From positions 4,914,171 to 4,978,170 of the forward strand of contig NC_088881.1 of the NCBI RefSeq assembly GCF_032884065.1: 64,000 nt of DNA, written 5' to 3'. Below, piece by piece: positions 10,865 through 23,070 of this stretch (position 1 is its first letter; every line of letters starts with the position of its first letter). The notes under the pieces are model-generated. The model was given only the letters and a program-made list of their open reading frames with translations, was not told the DNA's origin and did no database searches. Source of the stretch: Artemia franciscana. Its lineage: Eukaryota; Arthropoda; Branchiopoda; Anostraca; Artemiidae. Made by a program: the position numbers and the translations under genes.

Positions 10865-12310
10865 TTGAGTGATAAATAGAAAAATTTACAGAAGCAAAAA
10901 TGTAGCATTTTCCCACGGGTCCGAAAGTGCTGCCATCTATTGTTTCTACCCGTTTCTGTTCGTGATTTCAGCTGAGTTTATCATTTGGTTTTTCGGACTT
11001 GGGATTGCAGTAGAGATATGGTATCAGATGTGCCTAATAGACTTTAAAATTTCTCTCATTGCTAAAGAGATTGGAGCTTATCCTTTGCTCCTTTCAAAGT
11101 GGTGACGTTAGAAAGTTGGCCTACGGCAAAAAAAATCAACTTTTGAACTAAGACAGATAGGATTTTTTTTCGACAGCAAGCGATAGCTCTTTATGAGCTG
11201 ATCAAAGTATATGGCATTCATTTTTGGTACAAAAATTCCTTCATGGGGTATACCTGTTTGAAAGTTTCAAGGGGCTAACAACTTCAGTAGTAAGGTACAC
11301 ACTGAAACGAAATGTAGGCCGATACAAATTGTGAAACATACAGAGGACTTGTAAGCAACAGTCGGCTGTTATGTAATAATCACCTTCGGCAATGAGGGGC
11401 TAGTAATTTTTGCTAGTTGGTGTATCTATTATGTGTTTCCAGTGTATTTGATGGTAAAACCAATTTGGTTCCAGTGGTAAAACATGTAGGGGATTTGTAA
11501 GTAATAATCTTCTGTTAGACTACAGTCAGCTTCAGTGATGAGGGCTTTGCAACTATGCTAGTTGGTGTACCCGTTTATTTGTTTCCGTGATGCCTATCAC
11601 GGGAGAGAGACTTATATGCAAGAATCGGTTCACTTTGGGCGAGAAACGGCTGTTAGCTTACAATCATCTTTGGCAATGAGGGGTTTGCCACTTTTGCTAG
11701 TTGGTGAACCTATTATTTGTTTCTAATCCTCTTTGGCAATGAGGGCTACTTTTGCTAGTTGGTGAACCTATTATGTGTTTCCGGTGTATTTGATGGTTAA
11801 ACCAATTTGGTTCCAGTGGTAAGACGTGTAGGGGACTTGTAAGTAACAATCGGCTATTGGGCTACAATGATCTTCAGCGATGAGAAGTTTGCAATTTTTT
11901 CTAGTTGGTGTACCCATTTATTTGTTTCTGGTGAACTTGATGTCTATCACGGGAGAGGGAATTGTAAGTAAAAATTTCCCAACTCATTGTCGTCTACTAC
12001 CCAACCTTGAGAGCCCCCCAACTGAAGGACCAGTTACTAGACTCCGACAAATAAAAAAGAATTGTCCATAGTTACTGACTTGCTCAGCCTATAGTACTGA
12101 GAGATATCGCAAATCATTTGTTCCATATTTTACCCGTCATTTTAATAATACTGACGCGACTAATATTTAATGTTTGATTCATATGTGTTTGATTAATATA
12201 ATGTTTGTTTAAATTTTCCTGTGAGTGTTTTTGAAGGTATAAACTATTTTTGTCATGACATGCTAATGCTAGCTCCGGCTATTGTAGTGAATAAATATAT
12301 TCTATTCTAT
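10865..12310 (+). repeat. Repeat family X, copy 1, with ~145-bp tandem subunits
   Basis: 10,905-11,340 is the reverse complement of 63,280-64,000 (shared: TTTCAGCTGAGTTTATCATT, AGTTGGCCTACGGCAAAA, TCCTTCATG). 11,380-11,950 holds about five units with the landmark TTTGCTAGTTGGTG (11,400, 11,549, 11,692, 11,750, 11,895). It ends in a TTCTA microsatellite after AATAAA (12,289-12,315), a retroelement-like tail. Confidence 0.75.
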
Positions 12311-12319
12311 TCTATGTGA

Positions 12320-14450
12320 GGCATTTCTGAGCCACTTGGAAGCTCAGAATATAAAACCTAGCTGAGAGAACAGAGTTCAGGTTTTTATTCACCAATACAT
12401 ACAAATTAGAAATACAATACCCTTAATCCCCCTCGTAAGACTTCGTGACCAAAAGTCTAATTAAGAGTGTTAATCTCTTAGTTAATAAACTAATTTTTAA
12501 ATTAAAATTTTACAGCCGACACCTATCTCTGTCATTATTTTTAACTTCCCGCTTTTGTTTTGGGTTTCGAATCTTTGGGTCAGTCTTTTAACTTTGTGAT
12601 TTGAAGTGCATTGAAGAACTGTCAGGATTATTCTTACTTCAAAAAAATAGACCATAGCTTGTTGTTGCTTCTTTTTTTTTTAACATAGCTAGGCAAGAGT
12701 AATCTCTTCCTGTGATGGTTGAGGCTTATAGGCTAGCCTTCTTCCCAGGGTCAGTTTTAAGATAGTTTAATTGACTTTTTTGTTTAATGAAAACCTTATC
12801 AATTGCATGTTGATAGGGTAACATTTTAGACAAGCTACTTTTTACTATCGTGGAAAGGGTATAGAGTAGGAATATAAAACTTTCAGTAATCAATCCAGGG
12901 CCAAAACCATACACTGAGAAGGTAGTGCCAAGCTACTATGCTAACCCTCTTCTGATTTCTAATTCATAGAAATTGGCCTAGCCTACTTGAAAGGTCTATT
13001 ATTTAGCTTATTTAAGTCTGATTAAGTTTCTAGCCAATCTAGCCAAGCACTTGAAAGAATCAAGGTCAATCTTTTGTCCAAATATTATCGTTTTTACAGC
13101 TTCTCTTTAAACCATTTCGGGCATCATAGGTGGCGCATCATGACAAAGCAAAATGTTTTAGATGCCACATTAATTGCATCATTTCACAGTTGTATTTCAT
13201 ATCCATCGTGAGTTGCTTCTTATAAACAAAAACCGACACCTCTCAGCAGTGTTCCTATGACAATGTTACAGGCATTGTTATATAACTTTTTAAATATAAT
13301 GATATTTTCGCCATCTAAATATACTCAACTGTTCAAAATAATTAGGAACATCTGAAAATAAGGTAATAATTTGGATTTAATATAGTTACATAGCTAATAT
13401 AGATTATAGTTAATATAGTTATATAGTTAATATAGAGTTACTATAGAGTAATGATACAGTTGTCTTGGAGAAATATCGAGAAAAGTAAAAATTACTAAGA
13501 AATACTTGAATTCGTTATCTATTTTGGAGTTAGAGACACCTAACGACAGCTACATTAGACTCAGCGAAGAACAAAAAAGTTTGTTCTTTGTATGTATAGT
13601 TTGTTATAATTCTATTTCATTTTCCAAGCTTCAGAAAAGAAACTGTATAGCAATGACCGTACAGCCCAATTTTGAGCTCATAAGTAAAAATCGATTTGCT
13701 CTACACGGCTGCTAGTCAATATGTCCAAATATTCGGAATTGCCTCCACCAATTTCCCAAAGAACTGCCCTCAAACCAACTGTAGTAGATTTTATGCCAAC
13801 CCTTTAAAGATACAGCCCTCTAGATCTTGGACTAGTGGAATGATTGCCAATGATATTTCGATAGTTTTTTTAATACTAAATTTTTGTTATTACTAAAGCA
13901 ATGTAAGGGCATTCGTCTTTTTTCTAGTTTTGTTATCCTTCATTTTTGCGCTAAGCATTATAGTGATATTTTTAGTTAATTATTTTAAATATTTATTTAA
14001 TTAATTATATTTCTTACTTCTAATTGTTGATATTATATTGTATTTCGAGTGTATTGATTTAAAGGGGTATTGGAGTATCGTATATCAATTTAAAAAGTAA
14101 ATAGCGGAAACAAATGATTTTAATATACAATGATCTACGCCATTTTCGGATATTTTCTAACCATATTCTATTCCATATTCATAATGTATTTTCTAGCCAT
14201 TTTCTAGGCCAAGTTCTAAGCCATTTTAGGCCATCTAGGCCATTTCATGGATGAAAACATGTAAATAATAAGGTTATGTAAAAAAACATTCAAAATAAAA
14301 AATAACCGAAAAAAGGATATAACAATTATTAAACAGCCTGAATCAAATGCCAACAATTCAAAGGCTACAATTTCTTAGCCAAAAATTCCAGTAATAATGT
14401 TATATAAAAATAGTTATGAAAAGAAAAAATTATCCGTAAAGTTTATCTTC
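12320..14450. other. No gene recognised
   Basis: AT-rich, short spurious ORFs only. Low-complexity TATAGTTA/ATAGAGTTA runs at 13,380-13,450. Confidence 0.6.
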
Positions 14451-14459
14451 TTTGCTATA

Positions 14460-14560
14460 GGGAAGGGGAAACCCCCTCATATACAGAATAATTTCTGTTT
14501 TAAAGTTTTACTGTTGCTCTTTACTTTCATTTGAAAACAAAACTTTTTTCTTATTTAATA
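14460..14560 (-). repeat. Half copy of the fold-back element
   Basis: CATATACAGAATAATTTCTG followed by TTTTACTGTTGCTCTTTACTTTC resembles the right arm of the 27.2-27.5-kb element. Only one arm is present. Confidence 0.5.
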
Positions 14561-14754
14561 AGTGTATTATTAATATATGTACCAATCAATAAATTATTAA
14601 ACTAATCAAAATACTAAGCCTTTGAGTAAAAAAAGCTAAATTATTGGTTTTACATACCTATATATGTTATGTCAGCCTACTGAAGATTGTTGATATATTT
14701 CATTTGTTGAAGCATTTTTGTGATTTCCCTTATGTGTTTTACATCCTTAATTTC

Positions 14755-15395
14755 AAGGCAAACACTGGATCTCCATTCAGCCTACGATGCGATAACCCAA
14801 CGATAGAGACAGTCGTGGAGTTCAAATACATAGGAAGTACCATCCACAACTCAGGATCATGTCAGCGAGAAGAAGTCAAGCTAAGAATCGGCCAGGTTAA
14901 TGCGTCCTTCAGAAAACTCGCAAATTTGGTGCAGCGGGAAGTACTCTGTCCAACCCAAGTTGAGGCTGTTCAACACCAACGTTCTCTCGAAGCTTTACTA
15001 TAGTTCTGAAACTTGGCACCTAGATCAACAGCTAGAAAGGAAACTCCTCGCGTTCGAATACACGTGCTTAAGGCTTTTTCTAAATATCCATGGTCCCCAA
15101 TTTAGCGAAAGCTACTACACGACAGAAGACGTCCTAGCCACTGATAGCCGAGGTGATCAAATACAGGAAGTAGAGATACCTCAGGCATGTCATCCGCTTG
15201 CCCAAGACTCGACTACCAAAGGACGTCCTTCAGTGGCACCCACGTGGAACCAGAGGAAGAGAGCACTCCAAAAACCTAATTTACACAGCTGCTGGGTTGA
15301 CCTCACAAATCTCAATACCTCAATCCAATCCGAATGGGAGGATGTCTGGGCGGCTGCAGTGATAAGGTATGAGGCAAGGTTAATTTGGAGGACAA
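14755..15395 (+). pseudogene. LINE fragment, RT C-terminal region
   Basis: Reads FKYIGSTIHNSGSCQREEVK (the post-RT 'F-K-Y-L-G-S' block), LRIGQVNASFRKLANL, then in another frame LRLFNTNVLSKLYYSSETWH, QQLERKLLAFEYTCLR, and at the end WVDLTNLNTSIQSEWEDVWA. This is the standard C-terminal arrangement of a non-LTR retrotransposon polyprotein. At least one frameshift (near 14,930) and a scrambled middle; no RT catalytic core. Confidence 0.8.
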
Positions 15396-15479
15396 AAAAT
15401 TGTTTCTTTTTAATTTGTAATGCCACTTTTCACTCTCATCAGAGAAAAAATAAAACCCGTTTTCTTATATAATACATCT

Positions 15480-16480
15480 ATAAAAATACGTATCAAATAG
15501 TAAATTATTAAACTAATCAAACAAACGAGGAATTTTGTAAAAAAAAATCTTGGAAATCACGCGAATTTCGGTGATTATTCTTGTGTTTAAGCGTGTTTTA
15601 GATCAATTGGTTTATTTTTATTATGTCGCACTTTTATTATGTCACAATTTTTATTACGTCACATTTTTTCTTTTAGTCAATAACATTTTCTTTAAACGTA
15701 TATCAGAAAGGGAAGCCAAAATAACCCCAAGATCAGAGTCATTGTTGCCAAATACCAGTAAACCTTATGCAAAAAAAAAAAAAAATCGAGCAAGCACAAA
15801 AAGGTTCTTGAGTCAAAACATCTTACAAATAACTTATTTTTGTGGAATAAACTTAACTAAAACATTTGATTTTGTGCTACATTATTTCAACATTATTCTA
15901 TTCCTAATATTATTTCATTTTTGAAAATGACCTACCCAAATAAGAATCTGGAGAAATGATGCAGCACTGCTCAGATCATCAATGGAGGATCTTTGGCATG
16001 CATCACTCGTGAGGTTATCATGGAGAGGCACCGTTGTCACCTTTTGCGCCAGCCGGCGTGGGAGAGACTTAAGCATTCCAAAACATAGGGAGGGTGGGGG
16101 TGGGGTGGAATATCGTTTTTTTTCAATTTCTTCAATGAAAATACCAAAGTAAGATGTTTTCAATGAAAATTGCCCAAAGAGAGAGTTTTTCAATATCTAA
16201 GAAGGGAGCATATACCCCCCCCCCCAAAAAAAAAAAAATGACGCCACTGAGCTGTAGGATTAACATTTTCTGTATAAAACATTTTCTTTAATTCTTCAAC
16301 ATTGATGATTACTTGGACCACACTGGCTTTTCACTTATATTTGAAACGAAAATATATCAAAAATGGGTAAAATTTTACTGTACTGTTAAAAATTTCAAGC
16401 ATTTTGAATATATTTTCGCTTCAATGTTTAAGAAAGTTATTTTGGAGACATGACATAAAAAAATGCTTTAGGACTATCAT
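15480..16480. other. No gene recognised
   Basis: AT-rich. A C10-A13 junction (16,217-16,238) followed by ATGACGCCACTGA is a dispersed repeat edge, also seen as a C-run/A-run at 24,167-24,187. Confidence 0.5.
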
Positions 16481-16490
16481 GCTCAATTAC

Positions 16491-16637
16491 CTGGAACTTC
16501 CACTCTATATTTGGGGTCGACAGTATCACGTTCGGGTTTTTCAACATCCAAAAAAACAAGTGTGGTTAATGGTTCAGCATGTGGATCATCTATCCACCAA
16601 TCATATGGATCGTGTTCAGCCATCATCATTATGTCAC
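16491..16637 (-). CDS. Probable internal exon, unknown protein
   Basis: 147-nt symmetric exon candidate between a polypyrimidine-TTGCAG acceptor and a GTAATT donor; it begins with 2 nt of a codon and ends with 1 nt. It reads DIMMMAEHDPYDWWIDDPHA then EPLTTLVFLDVEKPERD and ends KYRVEVP. Acidic and aromatic-rich, not low-complexity, no stop. I do not recognise the family. The phase would allow splicing to the cysteine-motif exon at 1,651-1,835. Confidence 0.45.
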
Positions 16638-16755
16638 CTGCAACGAAAAAAAAATAATAAGACACCTGTTAAACGACAAAAGATACCTGTTAAGAAAGGA
16701 AAAATAAATAGACATATATAGCATAGGACATTGCTTTGACTTTCAATCCCCTTTA

Positions 16756-16820
16756 GCCTCCGAAAAGAAAGAAAGAGAAAGAGAGAGAGGGAGAGAGAAA
16801 GAGAGGGAGAAAGAGATACA
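16756..16820. repeat. (GA)n-rich purine tract
   Basis: GAAAGAGAGAGAGGGAGAGA-type purine run, about 60 bp. Confidence 0.85.
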
Positions 16821-17410
16821 AATGGGGGCGGGGTAAATTCCTGTTTCGATGCAAAGCAACTAACTTATGGTATAGGGTCCTTTAGTAACCCGTTGTTGAG
16901 GTCATTTTCTTTGTCCTTTTTTAAGGAATGTTAGTAGTCATAGACGTAACCTTTATCTGTTCCTGGCACGATGACATAATTCCAGCAGCACTGCCGCAAT
17001 GCGGCAGGAGTCACTATGGGAGCCAAATGGGGACAGGAGGGGTCAATTGCGCCCTAGATTTTGAAAGATATTTTTTTATATTTGCACTGAAAAAATTGAC
17101 CCCTCTCCTGGATCTGAAAAAACAAATTTTTTTCGTATCTTCATTTAGAAAACTGAAAAAAAAGATACATCTCCCGCTAACGTTTTCGTAAATTATTGCT
17201 TCTGCTATCCTTGATGAGCTCCAGAGAACGCGAAGAAGAAGAAAGTTGAATAAGGGCATTTTTTGGTATTTCATTAAAAAAAAAATGCCCCCTAAATTTT
17301 GAAAAAAAACTACTTTACTTGAATTGACACCCTTGTAAGAACCTGGATACTTAATAAACAGATTTGTAGAAGCTGGAAGTATGAAACGAGATGTCTAACA
17401 AGTGTTTCTG

Positions 17411-17590
17411 AAACCGTCTAAGCCGAGTGGTTAGCGCGCTAGATTCGAAATCTCGAGGACAGGGGTTCGAGTCCTGGTGTCACTGGTTATTTGGTTTAGA
17501 ACGAGGGTCAATGATGTCACTCTGTAACCTCAGCAACAGTCGACCCAGCTATAAATCAATGCCTCAAGAATTATGGGGGGAAAACACACG
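17411..17590 (+). repeat. tRNA-Ser-derived SINE, copy 1
   Basis: The head resembles tRNA-Ser(CGA): A-box-like AAGCCGAGTGGTTAGCG, anticodon loop TTCGAAA, perfect B box GGTTCGAGTCC (17,464-17,474). The acceptor stem does not pair (5' CCGTCT vs 3' GTGTCAC), so it is not a working tRNA. It is followed by a body shared with the two other copies (TTATTTGGTTTAGA, GTCAATG-x-TGTCACTCTGTAA, GTCGACCCAGCT). Confidence 0.8.
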
Positions 17591-18129
17591 AAACTAAGAT
17601 CAGTATAGAAAATCTGGAGGTCAGTACCTGCTCTACGAAGACCAATGGTCAGCGTGCGAAAAAGTTTTTATTTTAATTTTAAAGTACTTCTGGAACTAAA
17701 AAAACTGTTTTGAAAGAGAATTGATAATAATAAAACGAGTTAGGGCCATTACAATATCCGTTCTTCCTTATGGTTGCAAGGTCTAGCCACTCAAAGCGTC
17801 ACAAGCACGACATCGTGACGCATTTGATCACAAATAGCCTTAGTCCATAGCTTATGTTAATGGCCATACTCATAGACAAACAACAATAGATGGAACTCAG
17901 CATAATTCTATTTCCAGACGTTACGCTACCACACAAGATATCCGTAATATATTGAAGTTTTTGTAATTCAAAATGTGTCCTGACGTGCAAACCAATTTCG
18001 TAGTTTTGCAGACGCATGGCCTATAAGTCCTTCTGAAAATATTGTCCCACTGAGCGCTATCCTCGTTCTTCATTAGTTGAATTTTATATTTGGTTTATTT
18101 TTTATAATTGGTTATAATCAAGGTTGGTT

Positions 18130-18369
18130 GAACGTGAAGTGTTGCGGCAACCTTTTTCCGACTTCGCTGACTAAAATGTTGCGAGAGCAACACTTTGATT
18201 TGGTTTCTTCACTATCGATCAGTAATCACATGATCAAAGGCTATTTCTCAGCGTTGAAAAAACAGCAACAAAATAGTACCAAAATAAGGGACTAAATTGA
18301 CTTTGCAGCCAGTTGAACTTTATCCTTTTCAACCGTAGACATCGTGACGGATGAAAACTCGGAACAAAA
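18130..18369. repeat. Repeat R, left flank of Helitron B
   Basis: AATGTTGCGAGAGCAACACT, ATCAGTAATCACATGATCAA and GACGGATGAAAACTCGGAAC match 7,813-8,003. It ends in AACAAAA directly before the Helitron TC. Confidence 0.8.
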
Positions 18370-19165
18370 TCTTATATAAAAATAGGTTGTCTGTGTGTGT
18401 GTGGGTCTGTCTGTCGGGTAACGTCATGTCTGTGTGTCGACTGACGTCATGTTTTCAACAGACGAAATTACAGACCGGGACATCGAGACACAAATGACGA
18501 CCGGGACACCGGCACATAGGTAATATAAATGACGACACTCAAAGAGAAAGCGACCGGGACAAAAAGAATGTTCGATTAGCAATCACCATCAACAAAGCAC
18601 CGGGACACAAATGACGACCGGGACATAGGGAGTATAAATGACGACCAGGACATAAGTAAAAAAAACTAAAAAAAACTAAAAAAAAAGGTAAAAACTACAA
18701 AAAAACTAAAAAGAAAATAAAACTAAAAACTAATAAAAAAAACTAAAAAAGCTAAAAAACTAAAAAAACTAAAAAAGAAAAAAAAGAAAAAAGGAAAAAA
18801 ATGAAAAATAAAGGAGAAAAACAAAACCAAAAAACGAATGTATATACAGACCGGGACACCGGGAAACAAATGACGACCGGGACATAAGGAATATAAATGA
18901 CGACCGGGACACAGAGACACAACTACAACGTGGATGCCGGGGGGCAAAGGGGGATATAAATGACGACCGGGACACCGGGACACAAGGAATATAAATGACG
19001 CCCGGGACACTCAAAGAGAAATCACAGACTGGGACACCGGGACACAAATGACGACCGGGACACAGGGAATATAAATGACGACCGGGACACAGGGACAAAA
19101 CTGCAAAGGGGACACCGGGGGGTACAGGGGGATATATAAATGACGATGGTGACACAGGGAATGGT

Positions 19166-19359
19166 CGATTAGCAATCACCATCAACAAAGCTCAAGGGCA
19201 ATCATTAGAATCATGAGGTATAGATCTGAATACGGATTGTTTTCCCATGGACCATTATATGTTTGTTGTTCAAGAGTCGGTAAACCTGACAATCTATTTA
19301 TATGCACAGACAATGGGACAGCAAAGAATGTTGTATATTCGCAAGTTTTACGTAGTTAA
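19166..19359 (+). pseudogene. Helitron helicase C-terminal remnant (B)
   Basis: Same fragment as in Helitron A (ITINKAQGQSLES ... [17 protein letters not shown]), with the same TGA after SLES and the same frame change at the TTTTCCC; it also has its own 1-bp change in the YVACS region (GTTTGTTG). Dead. Confidence 0.85.
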
Positions 19360-19361
19360 AA

Positions 19362-19493
<132 letters not shown>

Positions 19494-19570
19494 CAGGTGG
19501 GACATAGGGACACAATGGCGCGTAACTAATATGGCGCGTAACGACTTACGCGCGGGGGGGGGGGCTCTAG

Positions 19571-22500
19571 TTTCATCCCGATTCCTCCACTCTAAGCGTT
19601 TTCCAAGATTTCCAGTTTCCCCTCCAGCTCCCCCTATGTCTCCAGATCCAGTCGGTATTTAAAATAAGAGCTCTGAGACACACTATCCTTTTAAATATTG
19701 AATTTTATCAATATCCAATCGTCCGTTCGTAAGTTAAATTTACCCTCTTTTTTTATATTTCCGGATTAACCACCACCCCCCCCCCCTCCTCAGATGGTCA
19801 AATTGGGGAAAAAATTATTTCTAATTTAATCTGGCCTGGTCCCTGATACACCTGCCAAATTTCATTGTCCTAGCTTATCTGGAAAAGCCCAAACTAGCAA
19901 AACCGAGAAAGACCGACAGACCGACAGAATTTGCGACCACTATATATCACTCGGTAATACTAAGTTCATTAAAAACACACACAAAAATCAAGAAAATGCA
20001 TAAGAACTTAGGACGGTATTGATGGCGCAACGTTGCAATCACCTAAAGGAATATTCAGTTTACCTGTTCATTAGGAATCATATTACCTGTTCATTATGAA
20101 TCTGATGGAAATCTTCTTAAAAATACATACTAAAAAAATACTAGTTGAAAAAAGGTCAAATTATGACATAATATAAATTATACCTGTCCATTATGTTTAT
20201 TAATAGAAATTACAATTGCTTGATGTGAAGCATCTGATTATGAAGCACAACTCATTTTAAAAACCAGGCTTATTTTTATTTTAACCCTGTGAACTGAAGC
20301 AAGTGGCTTGAAATATATTGTTTCTAAAAGAATGAAAATAAATCTGAAATGAATTATGAAAATTGGCTTAAACTTATTAAAAATATAGATAATACCAAGA
20401 GCAAAATCATGGAGAATGGGTCACAAAAAAAAGCGCGAAAAAAAAGAAAGAATATGCACAAGAAAGTTGGATTATCTAAATTGAGAGAATAATTTTGCAC
20501 CTACCCTACAAAAACTCCAAATTTAATGGATTACCTATTCATGAAAAATCTGATGAATATCTTCTAACATAATATAAAAAAAGTGGTACTATGAAAAATA
20601 AGATTAAAAAAATGAGAACTCTATAAATTTTGTTATAAAAGGATTTTACCTAATTATGACATACGATACATTACACATAAACATCAGATTTACTTATACA
20701 AATTACAACATTTTTTCATGAGGCATTCCATTATTAAGCTGTTATTAAACTAACACAAATGATGAAAAAACACTAATTGTTCAAGCCTCGTGAACCAAAA
20801 AAGTCATTTAAAAATGCTGTTCCATAATATTAAAAGTTCTTACGGATCTTCTACGAACGCAAACAAGTAGCTTGCACTCGTTGTAAAAAAAAAAGAGATA
20901 AAAGGAAGTGTACAAACTTGAACAATTTGTCTGTAGTATTACAAAAAAATACAATGGCCCTAAAAAATAAATGCATAAGAAAGATGCAACTAAGTTAATA
21001 TTCAGTCTAACTTCCATCCAACAAAATTTAGTTTCAATAAATCAACGATCAAATCGGAACTCAAAGAAGATACTTTTGAAATTTTCTTTATAATGTCATG
21101 AAAAAGGGTTAAAACACCATGAATTTCACCACAGATTAACTACATAAACTTGTTTTGTAATCTTCGAATATTAAATACAAATTGCAAGGATTATTCATAA
21201 AATTGTGTCTAATTTAAACTTGAATCAAATAATTCGTGGTAACGACCTGTATATAAGGAGCGACGCGACTCAATACTAACTGAAACCATCAGCAAACCCT
21301 AAACAAGAGCTTTTATGGCACTTGTGACGAGGTCGGAAGAGTTAAGAGCCAAGAGCTCATATGGCATGAGCTCTAGTAAAATTCTATGAATCAATAGAAT
21401 GATTTAACCAAAAAACCAGAGACTTAATGCTAGTTGGGATTTTAAATAAGAGCTCTGAGAAACGAGGTCCTTCTAAATATCAAAATTCATTAAGATCCGA
21501 TCACCCACTCGTAACTTGAAAATACATCATTTTTATGTCTTCTATCCCTTCAGCCCCCTAGATGGTCGAATCGGGGAAAACGACTTTATCAAGTCAATTT
21601 GTGCAGGTCCCTGACACACCTACCAATTTTGATCGTCGTAGCACGTCCAGAAGCACCAAACTTGCCAAAGCACTGGACCTCCCTAACTCCCCAAAAGAGA
21701 TCAGATCCAGTCCGTTTACATCAATCACGTATCTACGACATTTGTTTATTCTATCCACCAAGTTTTATCCCGATCTCTCCCCTCTAAGCGTTTTCCACGA
21801 TTTCCGGTTTCTCCCTCCAACTTCCCCAATGTCACCAGATCTGGTCGGGATTTAAAATAAGAGTTTTGAGACATGAAGTCCTTCTAAATATATAATTTCA
21901 CTAAGATCCGGTCACCCGTTCTTAAGTTAAGAATACCACAGTTTTTATAATTTTTTCGAATTAACACCCCCCCCCCAACTCCCTCAAAGAGAGCAAATCC
22001 TTCTCAATTATGTCAATCACGTATCTAGAACTAGTGGTTATTCTTCCCATCAAGTTTCATCCCGATCTCAACACTTTAAGCGTTTTCCAAGATTTCCCGT
22101 TTCCAAGATTTCTGTTTACCCCCTTCAGCCCTCTATGTCCCCAGATCCAATTCGCATGGAAAATGGAGTATCTGAGACATAAGATCATTCTATAAATCAA
22201 GTTTCATTAAGATCTGATCACCCAATCGTAAGATAAGGATACCTCAATTTACACGTTTTCCAAGATTTCTGGTTTCCCCTCCAACTCACCCAAATGTCAC
22301 CGGATCTGGTCAGAATTCAATATAAGAGCTTTGAAACACAAAATCCTTCTAAATATCAAATTTAATTAAGATCTGATCACCGTCACAAATACCTCATTTT
22401 TTGTAATTTTTTCGAATTACCCCCCCCCCCCCAACTCCTCCCAATGACACTGGATCCGTTCGGGATGTAAAAAAGAGATCTGAGATACGAGGTCCTTCTA

Positions 22501-22834
22501 AATATGAAATTTCATTGAGATCCGATCACTCCTTCATAAGTTAAAAATACCTAATTTTTTTCTTATTTTTCAGAATTAATCCTCCCCCAACTCCCGCAAA
22601 GAAAACAGATTTGTTCCGTTTACATCAATCACGTATTTAGGACTTGTGCTTATTTTCCCACCTAGTTTCATCCCGATCCCTCCACTCTAAGTGTTTTTCA
22701 AGATTTTAGGGTTCCCCCTCCAACTCCCCCCTCAATATCACCGGATCGGGTCGAGATTTAAAATAAGAACTCTGAGACACGATATACTTCTAAATATCAA
22801 ATTTCATTAAGATCCGATCACTCGTTTGTAAGTT
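19571..22834 (+). repeat. 3.26-kb segmental duplication, copy 1
   Basis: Near-identical and collinear with 31,690-34,950. It begins inside a tandem unit at TTTCATCCCGATTCCTCC and ends at CACTCGTTTGTAAGTT. Contents: the 3' end of one tandem-unit element (to about 19,974), ~1.3 kb of otherwise single-copy AT-rich DNA (19,975-21,240), and most of a second tandem-unit element. Copy 2 has 34 extra bp at about 32,262. Confidence 0.95.
19975..21240. other. Single-copy spacer inside the duplication
   Basis: AT-rich, no ORF worth calling. The 69-codon reverse ORF at 20,808-21,017 is kept in copy 2 only with indels (32,954-33,157), so it is not under coding constraint. Confidence 0.6.
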
Positions 22835-23070
22835 AAAAATACCTTGTTTCAAATTTTTCCGAATTAACCATCCCCCCACTCCCCCCAGATGGTCGAATCA
22901 GGGAAACGGCTATTTCTAATTTAATCTAGTCTGGTCCATGATAAGCCTGCAGAATTTCATCATCCTAGCTTATGTGAAAGTGCCTAAACTAGCAAAACCG
23001 GGAATGAGGGAAAGACCGACAGAATTTGCGATTGATATATGTCCCTTGGTAAATACCAAGTGCCATAAAA
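21301..23070 (+). mobile_element. Tandem-unit (DINE/Helentron-like) element, full copy
   Basis: The head is AAACAAGAGC...ATGGCACTTGTGACGAGGTC, then a 9-bp inverted repeat AGAGCTCAT-ATGGC-ATGAGCTCT (about 21,352-21,374). The body is ~290-310-bp units with landmarks TTCATTAAGATCCGATCAC, CACGTATCTAG, GTTTCATCCCGATC and GCGTTTTCCAAGATT. The tail is GATGGTCGAATCAGGG...GACAGAATTTGCGA, then a hairpin CTTGGTA-AA-TACCAAG (23,045-23,060) and TGCCATAAAA. It lies in a TIR-element remnant (21,228-21,296). Confidence 0.8.

Noticed and set aside
16483-16721. Plus-strand ORF (105 codons) over the 16.5-kb exon
   Set aside because: The opposite strand has splice sites and a cleaner residue pattern; this is its shadow.
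17412-17486. A functional tRNA-Ser gene
   Set aside because: Boxes and anticodon loop are good, but the acceptor stem does not pair and the sequence runs into a body shared with two other copies; it is a SINE head.
21562-21855. ~97-codon ORF present in both duplication copies
   Set aside because: It lies within tandem-unit element repeats. Similar short ORFs appear in every unit with no conserved start or protein features.
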